Assembly: GCA_000310025.1 (NCBI GenBank)
Contig: FN648136.1
Span: forward strand, 334,524-398,523
DNA length: 64,000 nt
Direction: 5' to 3'
From: Ectocarpus siliculosus
Taxonomy: Eukaryota; Sar; Phaeophyceae; Ectocarpales; Ectocarpaceae
Position 1 is the first letter of the stretch; the number at the start of each line of letters is the position of its first letter. The notes under the pieces are model-generated. The model ran no database searches. It was not told the origin of the DNA and saw only the letters and a list, made by a program, of their open reading frames with translations. Of the stretch, positions 11,331 through 22,260 are shown piece after piece. The translations under genes were made by a program, and so were the position numbers.

Positions 11331-12990
11331 AGCATGTTCGCCACAAGCAGGGAAAACGACGAAAAAAACAACAAACCCCGAAGCAACGCTAAAAACCTCG
11401 AAAGACAAACACACATGATGCCATGATCCGCACGATCGTCAAAGAAGCCAATGTCACCAAAATCAAAGCGTACTCAACACGCGAAGAAATACCACCATTC
11501 CAATGTATACCATCGTTACGATGTCACACGGCGGCCTCCACCCAGTTCAACTACATGCAACCATCAGACCAGCCAAGGCACCCCCAACATGAAGCAACAC
11601 GATGGACAGTGACCTATGTACCAATACGAGCAAGATTCAGGCATGCCATAACCAAATCACTGCTCGGCATGCTGAAAAAATGCTTTACGAAGTGGTCAGG
11701 GAAGAAATGCTGTCAATACTCGACAACATAGCCCTCACTCGACAAACACAAATGAAGGACAACTACGAAAAATGTCACCAAAGACATGGGTTAGGCGTCC
11801 TGACAGATCATTGATTGATCCTTTGCAAATGCTGGTGTTGTGGCATGCCATGGAGTTGCCACCCTGTATCCCTCCACGCCAGGTGTTGGCAAGCCCACAG
11901 GTAGGTGTGTCTATATTATTCGCATCGACTGCGCTACCAGGTGACCAATGAAAAGACGTTATAGTGCCAGCGGGAAATACCAAGGTCCCCGGAACGGCGA
12001 CAATTCGAAAATGCACACTGCTCTAAATGCGAATGTCACCATGAATCTCTCCCCATATCCTTTGATAAAGACACACATCAATAGCTCCAGGTACATGCTC
12101 TGACCCGAATCTAGAAAGCCACCAAAGCAAGACACGGACAGCGAAAAGGGGCACTTCAAGCCGAACCAGGCCAGGATATCGTGGTATGCTGCATATACTC
12201 CAAATTCGAAAATCGTACACTCCCAAGATCCAGCAGTCATCGTATCAGCAGCTATAACTATACAGCAGCAACAGTATAGACGAGTCCAACATACAGTAGT
12301 AACACATACATTATCATCATAGCCCCACACATACCCTCGCCCGAAGCTAGAGAGCAACTGATGCAAAGGTAGGTGTGTGCTGGTGTGCCTGCGTGCTTGT
12401 GAGAATTGTGGGAAAATCACAGGAGCTGTAGTGAGCCGGCAGGGCTCACATTAGATTGGGGAGGGGGCCGAGAAGTACAGAAGTACAAAAACCAGCTATG
12501 GGTCTACAAGCGCTCTGATCATTTTCTCTGATCATTTGAAGATACTGAAAAAAGAGTAGTTTAGGCGGCTTGACGACTGATCGTTTCGAGGTCTACAAGC
12601 CTAACCTGCCCTACCGGACGCACCGCGACCACGCATCAACCGTTCTATGACACTGTCTGTGCCCACCGTCCTGTCGCGGGCTTCCCTCATAGCCAATCCG
12701 TGGAACTAGCTGTTGCGCCTACAGAAGTACACTCGTCTCTTTCTGGTTCACTGTCTCTCTCTCCCGCACTCTCTCTTCCCTTCATTTTTTTTGGCAAAAA
12801 AAAAAAAGAGCTAGACCCAAAGGGGTAAATAGGCAAACAAGACAGCCCTCACTCAACTCAGACAGATAAATCACAAGCCAATGCCATTGTTGCTTCACCG
12901 AGCCCGAACCCTTTTCGGCAGACCCAGCCGCCGCAGCTCGGATTTGACAAACTGTGGCGCGGCATCTCACACCTTGGACAACTCTTCTCA
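11331..12990. other. Retroelement-derived spacer without a supported gene
   Basis: Segments at 11710-11790 and 12830-12905 match 1640-1710 and 1729-1800. The rest carries short open frames without domains. An A-tract lies at 12798-12809. Confidence 0.4.
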
Positions 12991-12998
12991 GGTGTTCT

Positions 12999-14044
12999 CT
13001 TCCTTGTCGAAACTGACATACCGCCACCGAGATGTCAACGATCGCCTTCATCTCGAACTCCCCCTACATGAAAGCGTGACGAAAAACTTCCTTCAACTCT
13101 GCCGTGATTTTGAGAGCGGCATCGGCGTAGAACCGCAAGCACGTACACATGCTGTCTCGCGGTGGTGACAATCCTCCACGGCCCCGTCCAGGTCGTGAGA
13201 ACTTTCGGTGTCGACCCACGCCGGCAAACGCGTGCAACCAACACATAGTCCCCCACCACGAACTCAGGTAGACTCCCAACACGTGCAGACGCTCGGTGCT
13301 TGCTTACTCCAACACGCATGCACCTTGTCGAGAACTTCCTTGTGCAGTTGACATTGGGCCTCGACGACACATTAGATCTTCAGCCCCAAATCCTCCTCGT
13401 CCAGGACGTCCACCTTCCAATTCATCATCTGTGGACGACGCCAAAGTTCAAAACGCGGTGCGAGGCACTCTACAAAACATAACGTGGTACGGCGTCGAAC
13501 CGTATCGCTCACCCAGAGCGATGTTCAAGGCCCGCTGCACAGCTGGCACCAGATCAACGTAATCACGAGTACTCCTCCTCTCTTCCTGAATCATGGCCCT
13601 GGGCGTACGAACCAGCTCACGCATCAAGCGCTCGCACGTACCGTAAGACCAGGGAGAGTTGGCGATCAACATGTCCGGTCAACATCGAGTACAGTCTCAA
13701 TCACCCAAAATCGTACTCGTCAGGAGATGCTGCGCAGTCAGGCGGGCTGTGCATACCCCTGTGGGCTCCAGGCAAACCCAGCTTGACATGTCGTCCATCA
13801 TGACCAAAATATACTTGAACCCTTCCTCCTCGTCCAAGCCATCTTTCCCCGGCGGGCCACTCGCTCCGACGTAGAGATAGTCAAAATGAATAACTTCGCC
13901 AGGACGTGTGCATTGGACGTTCTCCCCAAGCGTGCGAGGCACCTTTTCTCCCGCCATGGAGTCCATACAATGCAGGCACTGCGTGACGAAGCGGTAACGT
14001 GCTCTTCCATCCGAACCCAACAACACTATGTGGACGCAGCGCAC
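12999..14044 (-). mobile_element. Decayed Ty3/gypsy integrase with internal deletion
   Basis: On the minus strand, 14044-13697 encodes the zinc-binding end and start of the integrase core (CLHCMDSM; HFDYLYVG with the first catalytic Asp; YILVMMDDMSSW). Two TGA stops follow (13697-13699 and 13679-13681). Then 13672-13448 resumes with ANSPWSYGTCERLMREL, containing the catalytic Glu. The piece between, which should carry the second catalytic Asp (SDxGxxF motif), is missing. A frame change lies between GDYVLVARVCRRG (13370-13035) and ELKEVFRHAFM, where CAG has become TAG at 13064-13066, before GEFEMKAIVDIS. It is a pseudogene. No RT or RNase H sits next to it; the 5' side runs straight into the LTR-associated repeat. 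Confidence 0.85.
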
Positions 14045-14310
14045 CTGAATAGTAGTAGTTCATGGTTTGAAGCTGCCCTTTGAATATCTGCACGTCTAAG
14101 ATATGGTACATTAGGGCTTCTATCCGTCTGGCTGGCGTGTCGACAGGAGAGAGATATATAGACGGAGAGAAGAGAAAGAGAGAGACTCGATTGAACTCAT
14201 ACACTCTGTTTACTATCACCAAGGAGGTGTATCGACCAGCCCCGAGCCCATGGGGGGAAGATTCTCGTCCTAGGTCCCACCTTATTTCTGGCGTCTATAT
14301 AAGTCCTCGA
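14035..14310 (-). repeat. LTR-associated dispersed repeat, inverted copy
   Basis: Read on the minus strand, 14307-14194 matches 604-706 and 14112-14035 matches 762-840 in the same order. The integrase remnant begins exactly where this block ends. The likely structure is an LTR joined to the integrase by a deletion of gag, protease, RT and RNase H. Confidence 0.65.
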
Positions 14311-14790
14311 ACAACCGCTGCAAGGTGGGGACGGCGTCACGATGCCCATCTTCTTTCATGTGTGCACAAACCATCAGTCGCACCTGCAAAGCACCCCCTT
14401 GATCTGGAATTCAAAGCAGGTCACCTCTGCTCATGTCCATGCGCAACAACCCCAAGCAGAGTGGCCGTCCCCACCGTTGTCGAGATTGACGTGGGAGGTC
14501 CGGCAAGCGCGCCGAGGTTTCTCCGCGCCCCTTGTTGAGCATCACTCACGGTTTGCTTGGACGGCATGGTGGCATCATGTTCACTGGGGACGTATACCGA
14601 GTCCGGCCTGCCCCCCGCGTCCCTGGGGTAGGCCGAGGCTCCGCAAGTGGATCTAGACCTCGAAAGACCACCCAGCAAAGACGAATATACGGTCCCTAGG
14701 ACTGTTGAGAGGGGGATCCTGAGTTTGGCGGTTGGGAGGTACTGCTGTCGTGAGATCGGGGTAGCTCGTGAACCGCCAGCTTTGGTAGCT
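14311..14790. other. Spacer between LTR repeat and LINE; no supported gene
   Basis: Open frames exist on both strands (longest about 104 residues). One minus frame is Ser/Arg/Thr-rich and could be gag-derived, but nothing is diagnostic. Confidence 0.3.
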
Positions 14791-17375
14791 GCAAAATGAG
14801 ACTGGATCCCAACGCCCCGGCTTGGACACCGGGGCTATGCAGCAGCAGAGAGCACGGTGAGGGTGGCGGAGTGACCGCACGCCGTGGGGGTATGTCCCAG
14901 AGAGAGGAAAGGAGAGAGTCCAGAGATGGAGGGCCACACCGCTCCAGGACAAAAAAGACAACTCTACGGGAAACAAGGCAAGAACCGGGGTAGTTATCAC
15001 GTTAGCCCGAGGGTTCGCAAAAAAATAGCAAAAAAACAAAAAAAGAGGGGGAGATGGAGGAAAAGGAGGGGTCGGGCGGCGCGTAGGCTAGCTACGATAG
15101 CAGCGGGCGCCGCGCGAAAGAGACAGCAGGGTCAACTTCTCAGGGTAGCAACCTGGGATGTGCGGACTTTGGCTGTAAACGGGGCCAACGGATACGGGCG
15201 AGCCTACAGCGTTTTAGTTGAGGCAGCGAGACAAGACGCATCGGTGGTAGAAATGCAGGAGACACGGAGGGCAGGTCGAACGGAAGTTGCAGCAGCGGGT
15301 TTTTGGGTGTTTTGCTGTGGCAAGAAAACTGGTGGAGTCCATGGTGTGGGGATAGCCGTCAAAGAGTCACTAGTGTAAGACATCCACGTTTACTACGGAG
15401 TTTATCGACGAACGCCTTATGGCCATGAGGTTTATGTTGGCAGGCCACCGTGGAGCGGTCAACTTCGTAGCCGCGTCTGCTCCAACCAAACCTTCAACCG
15501 CCGACAGCAAGCGCGTGTTCTGGGGAAAACTTGACAGTCTCGTGCGGAGGATCCCTTCCAAAAAATGTGTGTTTATCCTATTGGACGCCAACGCGCGGAC
15601 GGGAGATAGGTTGGACGGAGGGGACGGAAGGGTAGTAACAATGTACGGGCGTGATGAGCTCAGCGGCAATAGCATGCTACTGTTGAATTTCGCAACGGAA
15701 AACAGGCTAGCTCTCACGAACACGTTCTTCGAGATACACAACGGCGGGATATGACACACATACAACGGTGTGTCGGGAAACAATTGCAAGCGCCTTGACT
15801 ACATCCTGACAACGCAGGTACATCACGGCCGAGTATCTAACGTGGTTGTCATCCCCCAGCCGGTTCGCCCAGTCAAAGCAGACTCAGACCACAACATGGT
15901 AGTAGCCACCGTTAACCTCGGTGGCAGGCTTGCCCACAACCGTGCAGTCCGGACTAAGCCAAAACAGAAGCAATACAACCAACGGGAATTGCAGTTCGAA
16001 GCAGCACAGCAGTGGGCGGTGACTAACCGGTTTCTCCTCAATCTCGACACACGACTCGACAAGTGAACAACCACCGCCGCGGAATTGGCGACCGACTTTA
16101 CCAATGCTCTCCTCGAAGCAGGGAAGACGACCGTAGCGGAGGAACCGCGAAGACGCCGCATGCAGGAATTGTGTGAGACCCCAGAGACGAGAGCAGCGCT
16201 CGAACAGGCCCTTACCAAACGGCGGGAAGCGCGCCGGGCGATGAGGGGCAACTGGAACTCAGCAATGTGGAGGGTTCTCAAAGCAGCGCGAAAGGGAGTG
16301 GCTACAGCAGTCAAAACGGGAATTTATCCCCACCTGGACGGACATGTGACTGAACTCGAAGCAATCTAAAAAGATCGCGACATGAGAGGACTGTACCAAC
16401 ACCTCAAGAGATCAGTGGGCCTCAGCGGGAGACTTCGGGCGCACTGCGACGGGGGGGAGGGGGGGGGGGCGTACTCTTATGTTACATGCCTTAGCGGTTA
16501 GACCATTGACCACGCGTCCTCGAGAGCACGGAGCATTATTCCCACAGGACCGATCACCGATGGCCAATCGCTCCTTTCTACTTTGCGCGAAGGACAAACC
16601 AACTACAACATCACAGCCCCCCCCGCCTCCACCGCTGACCATCGAAGCCGCGGGACAGAAATACGCCCAGACGACCGAGTTCCGGTACCTCGGTGGCCTC
16701 GTCAACGAACATGGCGACCTCACCAGGGATATCAACTACAGGAGCAGAGAAGCGCGGGCGTGCCTCAGGCGATATGGCCGGGAGCTCTTCCACAGATCGA
16801 AAGCGCCATTCCGACTCAAGATCCGCCTGCTCCAGGGCGAGGGCGATGGAGGCACTGCTGTACGGCTGCATGACATGGTCACCACTCAGCGGCCACTATC
16901 AGACGCTGAGGTCCATACACCACCGACTGCTCCTTCGAGTTATCGGGTACAAGCGCAAGAAAGAACCTAACGGCAGCTCTCTTACGCCCAGACGCTGGAG
17001 AGGGTCGAATGCCCGAGCGTTGAAGCCACGATCCGACAACGACGCCTACTGTTTGCGGGAGCCTTGGCAAGGCAGCCGGACGGGCTACTCCCGAAACGAC
17101 TGATGCTCGGCGAACTACCGGGGGGGGAGAAGCGACGTAGGGGGGGACAGGAACAGAACTGGCCGAAGTGTGTGCTCGACGACCTGAAGGCATTCGGGGC
17201 CGACCACGGATCTACGAAAACCGATCCATGTTGTCTCGGAATTCCGGTACCGAAAGACACGGCACCGAAGTTAAAGTGGACGGAAGCCGCGAAGGTGGAG
17301 GGAGAAGTACCCTGGCATGCGGCGGTGCTGCAGGGAGCTGAAAGGTTCATGGCCTCCTGGCACGAGAAGGAGTAG
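14790..17375 (+). mobile_element. Decayed LINE: endonuclease present, reverse-transcriptase core deleted
   Basis: In order on the plus strand: a basic N-terminus (14884-15130); an APE-type endonuclease (LLRVATWDVRTLA, LLDANARTGDRLDGGDG, LDYILTT, then KADSDHNMVVATVNL with the conserved SDH, to about 15930); a linker ending LYQHLKRSVGL near 16420; then directly the region after the RT palm (TTEFRYLGGLVNEHGDLTR at 16673-16730; EALLYGCMTWSPLSGHYQTL at about 16850) and the tail (GGQEQNWPKCVLDDLKAFG, to 17375). The catalytic RT part with its Y/F-x-D-D motif is missing between about 16450 and 16600. There are in-frame stops at 15752, 16064 and 16367 and at least two later frame changes. It is not functional. 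Confidence 0.9.
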
Positions 17376-18940
17376 AGGCCAGCCGACAAGGAGCGCTCAC
17401 ACGAAACCACAAGCCAACAACCAATGGGGCGGGAGGGGGGCAGGAGACGGACGAGACGGCGAGGGAAGAAAGCAAACGAGAAGAGACGGACCGAGTGGCG
17501 CGATACGTGCCGGATTGAATTTCTTTTAGCCAATTCCCCCCCCCCCAACGCTGCACCGTTGCACCAACCCCCACTAGTGATGACAATGTATCGCTGTGGT
17601 GGCCATGTTTGCGTGTGTGTTTGTTTGTTAGTGGTCTCTCCACCGTGTGCCTTGTTCTGTATCATATTTCTTGTTATTTTCGGCCTGCTCCCTTTTTGTC
17701 CTCGCTCTTTTTCATTTTATTTTCTCTTTTCCTTTTTCTCTGTTTTCTCTGTTTTCTCTCTTCTTCTGTGCCAGATGGCCTTGTCTCTGCTTGCGTTGTG
17801 AAGTACCAAGATTGAACCAAGGGGGTGATAGTGACTCCTAGTTTCAGTTGATACCTCGCATAGCGCGCAGAGAGAGTTGTTGTTGTTGTTTTTCTTCACA
17901 TTAAACTCGTGTCAGTTGCTAATAATCCCAAAATCTAGCAAAGACTCGGCCCGTGGTCACAAAAATGCTGAAGCCATCAGAAGATCTAAAGAGCACGCAC
18001 ACTATTAGCAAGAAAAGGGTACACAAGCCCAAGTAGGTACACCTACAATCCCTGCAGCACGTTTGCGTGCTCACAACTGACCTACATGCCCACACACTAC
18101 AATTCGACTACAGCAGGCGGCATCGCCCCCCTTGTCCCGCACTTCACCAAAATGAATGTTTGTCGACTACAGCGTACTGCTGTCTGAAGTGCTGTCTGCA
18201 CAAAAATAACACCATGGTGTATGGTGCACAACAAGCTCGGGGCATGCAGCTGCTGTCTGAAGTGCTGTCAGAATGGGTCCGTGGACATACAATGAAGAAG
18301 AACAACCAACCAAAGCCATCATCATTGCACTTGACAATCGCCCGAATCTATCCAGATCATCTGTGTTAGACACAGCAGTGTAAACATCGACACTGACTAG
18401 GAATCGTTCCACATTGAAGGGGTCTTCCACGATGCAGGTACACAAGTAAGGCACCCGGGTTATCCGCGCCATCTCTGCCGCGTCTCTCTACAAAACCAGT
18501 GACGTCATCACACACACCTAACACCTATATTCAGGAAAAAAAACGGACAATAATTGACAACACAAGAGATGTTTGTCCGTGCGACACGGTTCGATGCCGT
18601 CCGGCTGCTCCGGTTCCGCTGCTGCTCCGGTGCCGCTGCTCCGGTGCCGCTTCTCCGGTGTCGCTGTGGCCAGTCCTAGCACGATCAAACTCGACCCGCT
18701 CCGCTTCGTACACGCTCTCGTTGCTGTCCTTCCCAGTCGGTTCCTCGCTTTCTCCCTCGTTGCACTTAGGGTTCTTGGTCTGAAAATTCTCGCGCCGAAG
18801 GCTCAACCAGCCCAGTCAGCTCGTCACCACCTGTCCACTCCTCATTTGATGGCAAAACCAGGTTACTGAGTGGAGGACTCCAGAATATCTGTCGTTGATT
18901 TCTATTGACTTGCGGATCCCTCGGGGCCAGTTTATTTGAG
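17376..18940. other. No gene; pyrimidine tract and short repeats
   Basis: Bases 17680-17770 are almost pure C/T on the plus strand. A GTT trinucleotide run lies at 17877-17890. CTGCTGTCTGAAGTGCTGTC occurs twice (18178 and 18252). A 15-bp-type tandem (CCGGTGCCGCTGCT) lies at 18600-18670. None of the open frames here shows a domain. Confidence 0.4.
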
Positions 18941-18944
18941 TGTA

Positions 18945-19077
18945 CCTTTTGAGGGTAAGTTAACCTGTGACCACGGGAATCGACCGCGTCGAATGTTGGA
19001 TCAGTACGGACATATGAAGGTATTGGGTAAAGAGAGATCGGAACGGTTTTTAATGTGAAGACAACAAGAACAACAAA
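18945..19077 (+). repeat. Dispersed repeat shared with FEN1 intron 5
   Basis: GGGTAAGTTAACCTGTGACC, then GAATCGACCG, then GGAACGGTTTTTAATGTGAA, matches 52058-52175 with moderate divergence. It lies next to the gypsy RNase H remnant and may be part of that element's LTR (inference). Confidence 0.6.
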
Positions 19078-19100
19078 ACCGACCGCGACAGCACCAACAT

Positions 19101-19815
19101 TTACCGACGGCACAGAAACTCACCGCGAGAGAAGGTCCCCCCAGCAATGGCGCTCACCCGAGATGTGCCTGATGGTGTGATCTTACAGGCCCAAGACAAC
19201 TTCCACTGATTTGCGCGCTGAGACTTCGGGTCAAAGATGTACGCAAGATTACGGTGGTCTGTGAAGATATGCACGCCATCTCCAAGAGAATGCCCCAACC
19301 GCTCAAACCTACCTTGAACAGTGGGGAGTGCATAGCCAGTTGACAGCCTGCAGGAAGTGCATCAGCTCGCCAGCCGTTTCAGGACTCCACATTGTAGCCA
19401 GGCCGCTGAGCCGCGCGGGATCATGCTCGACCTTGCCCTTAGAGTACACCTTCCCATACCAAACGATGCTGGGCTCAACTCAAATAACATGCACATATGA
19501 ACGACCACGTGAGGGCCAGTCCACTCCAGATGTTCAAGAATCAGGTCAAGTGCATCAAGCAAATCGTCTTCATCCCTCACCCAATACACGACATCGTCTA
19601 CGCAGACGAAGCAATTCAACTCCTCCAGGATGTCGTAAAGATGGCCAAAGTAGCTTGCGGCACCCGCTTGAACGGGTAGAGGCTGCCCAGCGTGGAGATC
19701 GTGAAGATTTCTTGTGCCTCCGGAGACAACGAGCACTGCCAGTACCCGTGCAACAGACCCTCGTATAAAACTTGACCTCACTGAGCTGAGCCATACTGGC
19801 ATCAGGATTCGGCAT
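19101..19815 (-). mobile_element. Decayed Ty3/gypsy reverse transcriptase and RNase H fragment
   Basis: Reading the minus strand: MPNPDASMAQLSEVKFYTRV (start of the RT domain, 19815), then after a frame change NCFVCVDDVVYW, whose VDD is the RT catalytic pair, then SPETAGELMHFLQAVNWL (end of the RT thumb, about 19340). A deletion removes the connection. RNase H resumes with GVHIFTDHRNLAYIFDP (19280) and, in another frame, IRHISGERHCWGDLLSR (about 19115-19165). It is non-functional. The element type fits the chromoviral pieces at 13 and 24 kb. Confidence 0.85.
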
Positions 19816-21230
19816 GAAACCAGACTTTTCTCTACTTGCCTGTTGGCAGCACGCTAGTCACTCACCAGCCGGTACCTGAAAAGGCAAAGCACGCGATGTG
19901 CTTACTGGAAGACCCGACGTACAGAACTCGCTTGTTAATTACTCTTGCAAGGCAGCAGCAGTAGCTGATGACTCGCGGTTGGATAGCAACTGAGGCTAAG
20001 GGGCTCCGAACGAGCTGCATCAAGAGGGGACAGCAGAATGCGTCCCCTGGTTTATCCTACCGCGGGGAGTTACAACTTCCTGGAACGGGAGTTATGTTTC
20101 CCCGAGAATGGTTCCTCATTCTCTATTCTATTTCGTCTCAAATTCTAACCCTATAACACTAGCCCACCCTGGAGGTTCTCATACGCAGATACTATAAACC
20201 TCGGGGCTTGATAGACAATCATCGAATCCCAAAAAGAAAAGTATCGAGGATGTGGAGCTCCAAAACAACACAATTTGCCCTCCCATACCTCTCACTCGAT
20301 GAGTCGTAAGACCATCAATTGACCTCTTAAAGAAAAGAAGGCAACAAACGGGACAAAATAACGCGCTACACAAAGGCTAAACAAGACCAGAAAAAAAAAA
20401 AAAATCTGAACGCGAGAAGAAAGAAAAGAACAGACAGACAACGGAAGGAAAAGTAAACAGAAATATGCATCGTCAAAACAACGAACAAAAAAGCACGTTG
20501 TCGGAACGATAAAAAACAAAGAACATCGTAGGAATGACGAAAAAGAAAGAGACTTAGCCGAAAGGATGAAAAAGAGACGTCGTCGGAACGGCGAAAAGGC
20601 CACAGCCTGCCAAAAGATGTCAAACAATTGCCACGGCAGTGCGCGGGTACTAACCTGGGTCTCAACACACCGACAGACCGCAAACGCAAAAAGCGAAAAA
20701 CCAAACAGTCCGTAAGGAAAGAAAAGCGAAAAGATGTCGTGACACCAAATGAAGGCCGACAGGCCCTACGGCAAAAACACGAAAAAATACCTTGCGTATA
20801 AAGCGCTCTCAAAAATTCCCGGATACTTGAATCGTGCTCCAATCGTACAAAAACACTTGGAAATACCATAGCACGACTCTGTACGATACGTGCACGATTG
20901 CTGATTGGTCAGCAATCGTGCAAAAAACGTGACTGATTCACTGTACGATTTCTGATTGGCGGCTACACTACAGTCCCGTGAGCATCTCATCGCACGGGCG
21001 TGGTTCGGGTTCTAAAAATATTGTTTCGGTTCGGGACGTGATGGGCATAGGGCATCACATGCCCGCTTCGCCATCTTTTTGAAGAGAACTTTTGTCGTAG
21101 TCGGGTAGATCCCTTTCTGTTGGAGCTGTGAAAATGACCATTCACAGGGTGAAAATCGCTGAATAGGTAGTAAGTACAAGCAACCTCCTTATCTCACCCA
21201 TTCTATCTCACCGCCGGCTGAAGTTAGAAC
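19816..21230. other. No gene; A/G-rich stretch and a perfect hairpin
   Basis: Bases 20300-20800 are purine-rich on the plus strand, so the minus strand gives long Phe/Ser/Leu-rich open frames that look compositional. A perfect 14-bp inverted repeat with a four-base loop lies at 20891-20922. A CTAACCCTATA motif occurs at 20146. Confidence 0.45.
20891..20922. repeat. Perfect 14-bp inverted repeat with 4-base loop
   Basis: TGCACGATTGCTGA and its exact complement are separated by TTGG. Related half-motifs (TGTACGAT, GATTTCTGATTGGC) lie 10-40 bases away on both sides. It could be a cruciform or a transposon sub-end; no function can be assigned. Confidence 0.7.
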
Positions 21231-21354
21231 CCCGTCATGTTTCCTTGTTTACTTGTTTCACATTTTTTGCATTTTTGCCTTTCTCTCGCAATTCCCTCCT
21301 TTCCCTTTGCTTCCGTATTTTACGACAGATGTCCATCCTTCTTGGCGCTATGTA

Positions 21355-21710
21355 GCGAGGCAGGCAACGCTACTCCGTCGATGGATTGGTTGAAATGGCC
21401 CACGAACTACAGCTACTCCGTCGATGGACTGGTCGAAATAGAACCCCCAGACGAGATGCTTCAGGGCGGCCGGCTTCACGACTCTGGTGCTGGACTGGTT
21501 GAGCTCCTCCCCGAACGACAGCTGCTGCAGCGAGGCAGGTCACGCTACTCCGATGATGGACTGGTTGAAGTGGCCCACGAACTATAGCTGCAGCAGCGAG
21601 GCAGGCAACGCTACGCTGGTGGTGGACTGGTCGAAAAAGAACCCGCAGACGAGATGCTGCAGGGCGGCCGGCTGCACGACTCCGGTGATGGACTGGTGCA
21701 AAACTCTGGC
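21355..21710 (+). repeat. Imperfect tandem repeat of a GAGGCAGGCAACGCTAC unit
   Basis: Units begin GAGGCAGGCAACGCTACTCC or close variants at 21358, 21533 and 21599, each followed by a GATGGACTGGTTGAA box. A longer super-unit (CAGACGAGATGCTTCAGGGC to the next GAGGCAGG) is also duplicated (21448 and 21646). A diverged relative lies at 25152-25265. The repeat reads into the OTU-like frame downstream. Confidence 0.65.
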
Positions 21711-22233
21711 CCAGTGGGAAAAGGCCATCCTCGAAGAAGGAAGCTACATCGACGGCATCGCAATCTTGGTGCTGGGAAAGTGCTTGGGGATTCCAGAGGT
21801 GAGGGTCGTCCACGAGGTCCCCAGCGTCGGTCTGGAGAACTATACCGACCGGAATGATCCGGTGGAGGCGACCGGCCACGCCACGGTTCTGTGGTCGGGA
21901 GGAAACCACTTCGAAGCTATGGTCCCCATCGCTCCCGAACTTGGCAGAACGGAATCCTCGGGAAACGACCAGGATTCGGCCACGGAGTTCTGCAGGGAGG
22001 CTCTCGACCGTCACGGCAAGGACCCAGCGGACGACGGTTCGCTCGCGGATGCCATGATCTCGTTCATCCGTCGTCACCCTCGCCGCACCGGAGTCAAGAA
22101 GAGGGTCCACAAACCTTGCAGCTTTCGCAAATGGACCCGTGAACGCAGGGCGCTCACGCGCGGTCGTGCCTCTCGCTTTCTCATCAGGGGAGGCGGGCAT
22201 TGTGACGAATTGGGGGGTGGGTTGGAAGATTAA
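21487..22233 (+). CDS. Possible OTU-type cysteine protease, C-terminal half only
   Basis: The 248-residue frame has a repeat-derived N-terminus (CSEAGHATPMMDWLKWP-type units), then WEKAILEEGSYIDGIAILVL and a Val-rich strand, then WSGGNHFEAMVP. The spacing and the HFEAMVP end resemble the second half of an OTU deubiquitinase, where the His in H-F/Y is catalytic. The N-terminal half with the catalytic Cys (DGxCLF type) is not seen; tandem repeats stand in its place. It could be the last exon of a spliced gene, a truncated copy, or chance. The tail is Arg-rich. A long open frame on the opposite strand is best explained as a GC-rich shadow. Confidence 0.4.
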   Translation: MLDWLSSSPNDSCCSEAGHATPMMDWLKWPTNYSCSSEAGNATLVVDWSKKNPQTRCCRAAGCTTPVMDWCKTLAQWEKAILEEGSYIDGIAILVLGKCLGIPEVRVVHEVPSVGLENYTDRNDPVEATGHATVLWSGGNHFEAMVPIAPELGRTESSGNDQDSATEFCREALDRHGKDPADDGSLADAMISFIRRHPRRTGVKKRVHKPCSFRKWTRERRALTRGRASRFLIRGGGHCDELGGGLED

Positions 22234-22260
22234 CACCGTTCAACGGAAACGACGGAAGTC

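Noticed and set aside
21370-22236. 288-residue open frame on the minus strand
   Set aside because: It is antisense to the OTU-like frame, runs through the tandem repeat and has no domain. GC-rich DNA readily gives such shadows.
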